Shown here piece by piece: positions 27,151-33,393 of a stretch of 64,000 bases of DNA; within the stretch, counting starts at the first letter, position 1, and every line of letters begins with the position of its first letter. The position numbers and the translations under genes were made by a program. The notes under the pieces are model-generated. The model worked only from the letters and a program-made list of their open reading frames with translations, was not told the DNA's origin and ran no database searches. This stretch comes from Sulfurimonas sp. (lineage in GTDB: Bacteria > Campylobacterota > Campylobacteria > Campylobacterales > Sulfurimonadaceae): NCBI GenBank assembly GCA_016744115.1, contig JADGEZ010000006.1:1-64000 (forward strand). Direction: 5' to 3'.

Positions 27151-27420
27151 TTAATAATGAGAAAAGAGGGGCGATTAACCCCCTCTCCTTACTAAAATAG
27201 CTTAGTTAAGTAACCAAGTATTAGCAATGTGATTATAACCTTTTCCAAGGTTTCAGCCTTTAAAATAGCACTCCCACCCAACACTACCCACTTTTACAAG
27301 CTAAAAAAAAAGCCCAACTACCCATAAAAAGTAGTTGAGCTTTGCAGTACTATAAGGTAATCAACCTTAGATTATAATCATCACGATAAAAGTATATCAA
27401 AATATCGTTTAATAGTCCGA
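27151..27420. repeat. tandem structured unit 3
   Basis: The most diverged copy. GAGGGG/CCCCTC is kept (27166-27185). Left arm GTGATTATAACCT (27229-27241) matches the right arm at 27369-27384 with one mismatch and a 3-nt gap. The left-side hairpin AAGG-tttcag-CCTT (27247-27260) has the same stem as the right-side hairpin of small RNA 3. Confidence 0.7.
27303..27384 (-). ncRNA. predicted small RNA 3 of a tandem family
   Basis: TATACT at 27391-27396 on the minus strand, a variable leader, hairpin AAGG-TTGATTA-CCTT (27354-27368), and terminator AGC(T)CAACTAC ... GTAGTTGGGCT (27311-27341) with T9. Both stems differ from copies 1 and 2 yet remain paired, which is the main evidence for structured RNA. 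Confidence 0.55.
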
Positions 27421-27422
27421 AA

Positions 27423-27568
27423 TTAACCCTCAAACTCTTTTTTAACCAATACAGCAATAATCTTACTCATTGTAATACCTCTTTTTCAGAAAGTATTTTA
27501 AGTCTCCTATGCGTTTCTTCGCTCACTCTCATATTTTTAACACTATTTAGTTTATTAATTCTTTTCAA
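27423..27568 (-). pseudogene. split ribbon-helix-helix protein gene
   Basis: One frame (TTG 27568 or ATG 27532 to TGA 27467) encodes MRVSEETHRRLKILSEKEVLQ*, the first half of an Arc/CopG-type RHH domain. A second frame, starting at an ATG overlapping that stop (ATGA, 27470) and ending at 27423, encodes MSKIIAVLVKKEFEG*, which looks like the second half. Joined, they resemble a full RHH antitoxin or repressor. Either a frameshift mutation, coupled translation of two peptides, or frameshifting. It follows the HTH gene on the same strand. Confidence 0.5.
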
Positions 27569-27576
27569 AAAATCCC

Positions 27577-27795
27577 CTACTTGCATATACCGCTATCTTT
27601 AAGCATACTTTTTAACTCTTTACAGTCTTTGTTTTCTATGTAGAGTTTAAGCCATGATGAGACCCAATACGGATAACCTCTATCATTTGTACCCCATCCA
27701 TTAACAGCATTATAAGAAGTATCAAGTATTTCAGCAAAAGATTTTTTAGTTAAGTTTGCCTTTTTTAATAATTCTTTAAATTTATCTCTATCCAT
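27577..27795 (-). CDS. small HTH-domain regulator
   Basis: 72 aa. FKELLKKANLTKKSFAEILDTSYNAVNGWG (split across residues 5-36) is a Cro/CI-like helix-turn-helix in which the recognition helix is followed by NGWG, similar to phage repressors of the HTH_3/bacteriophage CI group. The remainder is a short helical tail. Ribosome-binding site AGAGG. A minus-strand TATACT at 27829-27834 matches the boxes before the three small RNAs, so this gene may share their promoter type or repress them. Probably the element's master regulator. Confidence 0.65.
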   Translation of the reverse strand: MDRDKFKELLKKANLTKKSFAEILDTSYNAVNGWGTNDRGYPYWVSSWLKLYIENKDCKELKSMLKDSGICK

Positions 27796-28237
27796 TTATA
27801 ACCTCTATTTTTATATTTAACATACAAAAGTATATCATATTATATAAAAAAGATACAAATGTATTTATATTAAGTTCTATTTAAAATACATTAGTATATA
27901 CTTCTTGCATATAAAAAGTACATAAGTACTTAATAGGACAAAAACAATGAACAACAAAACCCAACCAACATAAAAAGAAACCTCAAAAGAAGTATCTAAT
28001 CCATCTTATAAAAGCATAGCTACATAAGAAAGACGATAGCAAGGCTAGAAGCGATTAAAAACAAAAGAGGGGGAAACAATGGAGCAAGTAATAAAAACAG
28101 CAAAGAAACCACCTTAGGTATGTTTTTTGTGTATATCGTATGATTAACTGATGAACACCTACAGCCGAGGTAACTTAAACTCAAAGTTTACCCTTAGCTA
28201 GGTACAGAAGAACCAAACCCAAATAAAAGAGGACACT
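27796..28237. promoter_or_regulatory. regulatory region between HTH gene and small plus-strand ORFs
   Basis: No substantial gene. It contains the HTH promoter box (27829-27834), AT-rich inverted repeats GATACAAATGTATT and AAGTAC-ATAA-GTACTT that could be operators, two very short ORFs with ribosome-binding sites (8 and 12 codons near 27947 and 28079), and a GGTAACTT ... AAGTTTACC stem near 28168-28193. This looks like a control region for divergent transcription. Confidence 0.45.
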
Positions 28238-28351
28238 ATGAAGATAAAAGTATTTACAACAAGCAACAGCTACAAAATAGTCAATGTATCAAATGAAGAT
28301 GATATTAAAAAGATAGCAGATAAATTTAACAGATGGGAGTATGTACTATGA
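28238..28351 (+). CDS. short hypothetical protein (37 aa) coupled to the next gene
   Basis: ATG after AAAAGAGG starts MKIKVFTTSNSYKIVNVSNE..., which ends with TGA overlapping the ATG of the following gene (ATGA). Too short for the ORF track. The strong ribosome-binding site and the exact coupling support real translation. No domain recognised. Confidence 0.5.
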   Translation: MKIKVFTTSNSYKIVNVSNEDDIKKIADKFNRWEYVL

Positions 28352-28704
28352 GTAAACAAACAAAACTAAAAAGGATGTACACCATGAACCAGTACTACAA
28401 GTATAAATACTTAGACTTAGAGATAAGAGCAGTAGAGGGTATTAATATCGTTGTAAATGAAGCAATAGATAACCTCTTAATTGATATTGAAAATATAAAA
28501 GGTAAAAAGGAGCGTATGACTATGATGTTAGATTTTATGCTAACTACAAGGGTACAAATGAATTTACTAGGTCGTGCCATATCTTCACTAGATGGATGCA
28601 ACAATACTTTTAACTTGAATGGGGATAAGTTGCCAAATAAACATATAAAACCTCACTCAGATAATGAGTTTAAGAAGCAGCACATAAAGTTTAGAGTTGG
28701 ATAA
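28348..28704 (+). CDS. hypothetical protein of the mobile element
   Basis: The ORF track starts at 28333; I prefer ATG 28348 because it overlaps the upstream short ORF's stop. About 118 aa, basic at the N terminus (SKQTKLKRMYTMNQYYKYKYL), helical in the middle, Asn- and Lys-rich at the C terminus. No signal peptide and no domain recognised. Probably an accessory gene of the element. Confidence 0.5.
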   Translation: MSKQTKLKRMYTMNQYYKYKYLDLEIRAVEGINIVVNEAIDNLLIDIENIKGKKERMTMMLDFMLTTRVQMNLLGRAISSLDGCNNTFNLNGDKLPNKHIKPHSDNEFKKQHIKFRVG

Positions 28705-29135
28705 TACTGATCATCTAGTAGAAAGTAATAGCTACTTCACTTTTATGTAGCTATTAGATGTAAATATCGGATAGACTTCATACAAAAAAATATTCAATAA
28801 CAAAACCCACACACTACAAAATCAAACCATCAATAGAAATCATTTAAGGTACTTTGGAGCTTTTTTTGTGTTGGGAGAGTGGCAAGACGCCCACAAAAAA
28901 ACTATTTATCATCTTTTAAAAGTCACCCCTTTTTATCTTACCGTAGGTACTTTGGGGGGAATTGTTAAAAAAGAGGGGAAATAAGGAAAAATCAACCCTT
29001 GATAATCTATCTCGTAGGTTTTAATAATATGAGCTACAATCTTGAATATTTAAGGAGTTTTAGCAAAAGTTTTTTAAACAGCTAATAAAACTTAATATGC
29101 TACAATCGCATACAAATAGCTATCAAAGGATATTT
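28705..29135. other. non-coding stretch with hairpin and repeated motifs
   Basis: No gene recognised. It holds a perfect 10-bp stem TAATAGCTAC ... GTAGCTATTA (28726-28756) directly after the preceding gene, probably ending its transcript although no T run follows. It also has the second copy of TAGACTTCATACAAAA (28772-28787), two copies of GGTACTTTGG (about 28847 and 28945), and G- and C-run patches. Possible origin or transfer-related DNA; nothing definite. Confidence 0.4.
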
Positions 29136-29333
29136 ATGCACACTATAAAATTACAAGTAGATGATACAATATACAATGATATTATAAAAAGCGGTGTAAA
29201 TATACAAGAAGAGTTAAAGAATGCACTCCATAAACTTATATATAAAACAGAGCATAAAATAGCAAGTGATATAAATCAATCCATGCAAGATATAAAGCAA
29301 GGTAAATCTAAGCCAATCTCAGAGCTACTATAG
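29136..29333 (+). CDS. antitoxin-like small protein, apparently orphan
   Basis: The ORF track starts at 29097, but ATG 29136 follows AAGGA at good distance and starts MHTIKLQVDDTIYNDII. The 65-aa product begins with a strand followed by two helices (VNIQEELKNALHKLI), then a tail with DINQSMQDIKQGKSKPISELL, a layout typical of RelB/Phd/RHH antitoxins whose tails bind a toxin. No toxin gene follows before the attR site, so it may be an orphan or a truncated module. Tentative. Confidence 0.5.
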   Translation: MHTIKLQVDDTIYNDIIKSGVNIQEELKNALHKLIYKTEHKIASDINQSMQDIKQGKSKPISELL

Positions 29334-29367
29334 TATTAAATGTTATAAAAGATATAAATCCATAAAA

Positions 29368-29389
29368 AAAGGACACCTAAAAGTACACC
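29368..29389 (+). repeat. integrase arm-type repeats, right end
   Basis: AAAGTACACC at 29380-29389, with the variant AAAGGACACC at 29368-29377, in the same orientation as the three copies at the left end. They lie about 45-65 bp inside attR. Confidence 0.55.
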
Positions 29390-29434
29390 TTTTAAAAACA
29401 CAGCTACTTTAAGCCCCTACAGTAGGCAAACCTT

Positions 29435-29451
29435 GCACAATCAAATTTTAT
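29435..29451. repeat. attR: right copy of the 17-bp direct repeat
   Basis: GCACAATCAAATTTTAT, identical to 21403-21419. The terminator hairpin of the ancestral gene junction starts two bases later, as expected if the element had been inserted between the solute-binding gene and its terminator. Confidence 0.75.
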
Positions 29452-29452
29452 T

Positions 29453-29491
29453 AAAAAAGAAAGCCCTTAACAAGGAAGAACTTTCTTTTTT
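29453..29491. terminator. bidirectional intrinsic terminator after pflA / ancestral solute-binding gene
   Basis: AAAAAAGAAAG ... CTTTCTTTTTT, an 11-bp stem with an inner CCTT-aac-AAGG, and runs on both sides. It would stop the minus-strand pflA/nuo transcript and, before insertion, probably also the plus-strand solute-binding gene. Confidence 0.8.
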
Positions 29492-29494
29492 ATC

Positions 29495-31858
29495 TTATAA
29501 ATCTTCCATTGAACTTTTGGCAAGATTTGCCCATGGGGATGAGCTATCGGCGTCTATAGACTTTTGGTAGGCTTCTTTTGCTTCATCGTTCCTCCAAAGT
29601 TTTGATAGTATTGAACCGAGTAAATATTTTTGTCTTGCTCTGTTTGATTTTTTTAGATTGACCTTGTCAAGGGAGAGGATTATATCCAAAGCTTTATCTA
29701 GGTTTTGCATATTTAAGTAAGCCTGATACATCGTAAACTCTACAAAAGGACTTTGAGCAAAAGAAGAAGATGAATTTTGAATTTTAGCAACCTCCTCTCC
29801 ATATTTTATGACAAGATTGTCATCTTTAATATCATTTCCCATACTCATTACTGATACATATCTCTCTATATCTTTATAATCTCTTTTAAATATTTTTTGA
29901 ATATTTACAATTGCTTTTAATAATTTATCATTTTTCTCTAGCCTTTGATAGGTATCAAATATAATTCTATATATATCTTTGTATTTTGAATCCTTTTCAT
30001 CTGCGATTAATAGCATTAACTCCTCTGATGCTTCTATAACATTACTATAATTCCCAGTTGCAAAATCTACTTTGATATACCTGTATAACCATAATTTTCT
30101 CAAATTCAAGTCTTTAGACTTTAAATTTCTAGCTGAAACCTCTTTTGATAAACTATAATTACCCCCCATCATAGAACATTCATATATCCCTTCATCCCAT
30201 TCGTTTGAAAGTGTAATATTATAATCATTTGAGATATTTAAAACCTCTCTACATTCTTTATTTTTTAATGCTAACTTCATAACAGCAATAGCTGAATCAA
30301 CTATAATATCCTCTTTATCTTCGTAAAATTCTGCGTCAAGTTCTATTATAGACTCTTTCATGTCCAATACAAGAGAATATTTTTTATTTTCAAACAGTAA
30401 CTTTGCCTTTTCATATACGGCACGATTTCCTATAGTATCAGTATCATAGACTTCTATGAGATTATCTAACTCTTGTAATTTCACTGAATAGTTTGCATCA
30501 TTAGTATCAAAAAAGAGAGCATCCTTTGCCACCTCTACCATCTCAATAAATAAGCCATCATCATATTGACTAATATAATCATTTAATGCTAAAAGTGCTT
30601 TTTGTTTATCCTCAGTTTTTGATAGCCAAATTGCTGTATCTTTTAATAAGTTCTCATATTCATCATGTTTATTATCCGTAGCATCTACTATTGATTTTGC
30701 GATTGCAGCAGCGGTACTGTACTCTTTTTCATCAGCAAATTTATACATCATATCTAAGGTATTTGCTAAATTTTTCATAAAAAAATCTGATTGAGTATTT
30801 ACAATTTTCATAATATACTCTGATGCCTTTGTTTTATTACTATCATGTATAACTTTATAATTTGCAAGTCTGTATGCAGCACTTAAGGCTATTTCAACCT
30901 CTTTAGTTTCATCTAGTGCTTTTTTATAATAGTACAAAGCTTTAGAAGCTCCACCATCTCTCTCTAGCATCTCTGCTTTGTAGATGTATGCCCATTCAAC
31001 TTGTATCGAATTTTCATGTTCATTAAATAATCTATCAAAAAAATAATCAGCATCACTACTCATACCCACTTCTGCATAAGCTTTAGCAACCAAGGCTAAG
31101 ACCTCTGGTATATTTTCATCTGAAGAGTATTCTCTTAAAAACTCTTTAGACAAAGAAATAACATTATCGTTATCATTTAATTTTGTATATATTTTAATTT
31201 TATAGTAGATAAATTCAGTATTAAAAAGTGAGGAAGGAAACTCTTCAATTGCCTCATCAACTAATTCTAAACATAGTTCATATTTTTCTTCCTTATAGAA
31301 TTTTTTTATTTTTAAATAATCAGTAACATCACCTACTCTTTTAAGATGGACAGGATTACCTTTTATATCTAAACTTCCAACAAAGGGTAGCATATTTGAA
31401 GCTGAATGGTAAGGAAAGTTTATCGCTTTTTGTGATGGATTTTCTTCTTTAATATATGGAAGTATTTCCTTATATCCTACTATCATCCAATGATCTGAAA
31501 TTTTTGCATTTGCTTTATAAACAGTTTCATCTTTTGTCATGTCAAAAACCATAGGATAGAGTTTAATTTTTTTAAAAGGGGTAATTATTAAAAAAAATGT
31601 GTCTTTTTTAATTTTATTTTTAATTTTGAAAAAACTATTTTGTAAATTTTTAATTTTAACTGAGGGTCTTTGATTAAATGCACATACCACTTTTGTAACT
31701 ATATCAAAGTCATCTATTATCTCTTGACAAAGAAAAGACTTAGGATTTTTTAGATGCAAGGTCGAATACTGTTGAAAATCCTCTTTTGCTCCGCTGAGAG
31801 TTATCTCAAGAGAAAAGAGATTCAAAGAGAGTAAAAAGAAGAGTAAATATTTTAACAA
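29495..31858 (-). CDS. pflA: PflA, TPR-rich flagellar motor protein
   Basis: Periplasmic component of the flagellar motor's medial disk, required for torque in Campylobacter. Recognised by a signal peptide (LKYLLFFLLSLNLFSLEI), a strand-rich N-terminal region, then tandem helical TPR-like repeats over most of about residues 185-787 (for example FIYYKIKIYTKLNDNDNVI, RARQKYLLGSILSKLWRNDEA). The 787 aa length fits C. jejuni PflA, and so does its position next to nuoN at the end of the nuo operon. It probably scaffolds PflB/MotAB. The gap to nuoN is only 26 bp. Confidence 0.85.
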   Translation of the reverse strand: MLKYLLFFLLSLNLFSLEITLSGAKEDFQQYSTLHLKNPKSFLCQEIIDDFDIVTKVVCAFNQRPSVKIKNLQNSFFKIKNKIKKDTFFLIITPFKKIKLYPMVFDMTKDETVYKANAKISDHWMIVGYKEILPYIKEENPSQKAINFPYHSASNMLPFVGSLDIKGNPVHLKRVGDVTDYLKIKKFYKEEKYELCLELVDEAIEEFPSSLFNTEFIYYKIKIYTKLNDNDNVISLSKEFLREYSSDENIPEVLALVAKAYAEVGMSSDADYFFDRLFNEHENSIQVEWAYIYKAEMLERDGGASKALYYYKKALDETKEVEIALSAAYRLANYKVIHDSNKTKASEYIMKIVNTQSDFFMKNLANTLDMMYKFADEKEYSTAAAIAKSIVDATDNKHDEYENLLKDTAIWLSKTEDKQKALLALNDYISQYDDGLFIEMVEVAKDALFFDTNDANYSVKLQELDNLIEVYDTDTIGNRAVYEKAKLLFENKKYSLVLDMKESIIELDAEFYEDKEDIIVDSAIAVMKLALKNKECREVLNISNDYNITLSNEWDEGIYECSMMGGNYSLSKEVSARNLKSKDLNLRKLWLYRYIKVDFATGNYSNVIEASEELMLLIADEKDSKYKDIYRIIFDTYQRLEKNDKLLKAIVNIQKIFKRDYKDIERYVSVMSMGNDIKDDNLVIKYGEEVAKIQNSSSSFAQSPFVEFTMYQAYLNMQNLDKALDIILSLDKVNLKKSNRARQKYLLGSILSKLWRNDEAKEAYQKSIDADSSSPWANLAKSSMEDL

Positions 31859-31884
31859 ATGCCCTTCCTTTTTTAGTTTAGTTT

Positions 31885-33393
31885 TTAGTATCCGCTATTA
31901 TACACAAAAGCAGTGATAAACTCTAAAAGAGGACTTACTGCAAAAATAGCAAAGATAGTTCCTATAGTAGCAAAACCAATAATAGACTTCACAACAAGAG
32001 AAGAATTGCCAACTATAATAGTCCCATCATTTTGCTCTAATGGTTCTTTCATAAACATATAAACTATTAGTTTAATATAATAATATCCTGCAATTGCAGA
32101 GTTAAGTGCCATAACTAAAGCTAAAACAGTATAGCCTGCTGTTACTGCTGAACTAATAAGATAAAGCTTACCCCAAAATAATGCAAAGGGTGGTAAACCT
32201 GCTAAACTTAGCATAAACAGACCCATAATCATAGCAGCAACTGGATTTGTTTGAATCATTCCTGAAAATTTCTCGTAAGAGTGATCACTTGATTGACCTG
32301 CAAGTAACTCTTTTTGACGAGACATCCATAACATTCCAAACGCACCTAAGTTCGTAGCACTAAATAAAATCCAATAAAGAAATAAAGCAGTATTTGACTG
32401 CGTTGTACCTATGAGGATAGCCGCCATTACAAAACCTGCGTGAGAGATAGAACTATACGCTAACATTCGTTTGACATCAGTTTGAACAAGCGCCCACATA
32501 TTTGACATAGTCATAGTAAGAACAACGATGATATAAAGAACAATCTCCAACCAAATAACGCCACTATGAATTAAAAATTCAAATAATCTCATTATAACTA
32601 CAAAAAGAGCAATCTTAGGAACGATTGATAAAAAACCTGCCATTGCAGCTGATGAACCCTCGTAAATATCAGGTGCCCATGTATGAAACGGAACAAGAGC
32701 TACTTTAAATCCAAATGCAGCTAGCATAAAGGCAGTTCCCACTAAAACAAAGCCAATATCAGCATAATTATTAGCAGCAAGAACACTCGCTATTTGGTTA
32801 ATCTCTACTGAACCTGTAAGTGCATAAAACACCATTGAGCCAAATGAATAAAAACCAGCAGCAAGAGCACCCATACTAAAATACTTCACCGCAGCTTCAA
32901 ATGATTTATCACGGTTGTGCATAGCAATGAGAGTATAAATTGCTAAAGAAGAGGTTTCAAGTCCAACAAAGATAAGAATTAAACTATCAGTTGCAACCAT
33001 AAACTGTAGTCCAGCAATCATAAATAAAAATAATGCAAAATACTCAGGCGTAGATGATTCATGAAAACTTTTACCAGATATTACTAATGGTAAAAAGAAG
33101 ACAGAAGCCCCCACGATAATAAGTTGAGCAAGAATAGCTAAACCATCAATGAGCATCATATCAAAAACACCCATAACCGTACCATCAGTTACAAATGTTG
33201 AAGCCGATGATAAAACAGCATTAAAATCAATAAATAAGAAAAGGATACTTAATGCCACGAACAATGTTTTGTCAAGTCCACCTTTAATAATATCTATCAA
33301 GATAATAAGAAGTGCCCCAATAACAGGTACAAGCATTGGAAAAAGAGTTATTAGATTTAACGACTCTAATGAAATATTTATAGGCTCTAACAT
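31885..33393 (-). CDS. nuoN: NADH-quinone oxidoreductase subunit N
   Basis: Antiporter-like membrane subunit of complex I. 502 aa with about 14 hydrophobic segments. FVGLETSSLAIYTLIAM (about residues 142-158) supplies the conserved transmembrane glutamate, and FKVALVPFHTWAPDIYEGSS (split, about 228-247) the lysine helix and the loop typical of the Mrp/Nuo antiporter family. Last gene of the nuo operon; start overlaps the nuoM stop. Confidence 0.95.
   Translation of the reverse strand: MLEPINISLESLNLITLFPMLVPVIGALLIILIDIIKGGLDKTLFVALSILFLFIDFNAVLSSASTFVTDGTVMGVFDMMLIDGLAILAQLIIVGASVFFLPLVISGKSFHESSTPEYFALFLFMIAGLQFMVATDSLILIFVGLETSSLAIYTLIAMHNRDKSFEAAVKYFSMGALAAGFYSFGSMVFYALTGSVEINQIASVLAANNYADIGFVLVGTAFMLAAFGFKVALVPFHTWAPDIYEGSSAAMAGFLSIVPKIALFVVIMRLFEFLIHSGVIWLEIVLYIIVVLTMTMSNMWALVQTDVKRMLAYSSISHAGFVMAAILIGTTQSNTALFLYWILFSATNLGAFGMLWMSRQKELLAGQSSDHSYEKFSGMIQTNPVAAMIMGLFMLSLAGLPPFALFWGKLYLISSAVTAGYTVLALVMALNSAIAGYYYIKLIVYMFMKEPLEQNDGTIIVGNSSLVVKSIIGFATIGTIFAIFAVSPLLEFITAFVYNSGY

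Larger units (their letters stand above)
21420..29434. mobile_element. integrated mobile element (about 8 kb), integrase/Rep type
   Basis: Bounded by a 17-bp direct repeat. Contents in order: tyrosine integrase, an interrupted gene, excisionase-like protein, KilA-N protein, small protein, rolling-circle-type Rep, two small proteins, three tandem non-coding units, minus-strand HTH and split RHH genes, small ORFs, and an antitoxin-like gene. There are no phage structural, conjugation or obvious cargo genes. It splits what appears to be a convergent solute-binding gene / pflA junction. Best described as an integrative plasmid-like or satellite-like element; exact class unknown. Confidence 0.8.

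Noticed and set aside
26538-27420. CRISPR array
   Set aside because: The units are about 300 bp, only three, with structured variable arms rather than short identical repeats and spacers, and no cas genes are near.
26538-27420. Integron attC cassettes
   Set aside because: Imperfect palindromes recall attC, but the conserved GTTRRRY/RYYYAAC cores are not placed at the ends, the integrase is not IntI-like, and units lack cassette genes.
26538-27420. Retron ncRNA
   Set aside because: Long inverted arms recall a1/a2, but no reverse transcriptase is encoded in the element.
26538-27420. Type I toxin-antitoxin repeats
   Set aside because: Tandem repeats fit such loci, but no conserved hydrophobic short toxin ORF is found in the three units and the RNAs are not mutually antisense in the usual way.
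28705-29135. Gene in the right part of the element
   Set aside because: No ORF with a ribosome-binding site and protein-like composition was seen.
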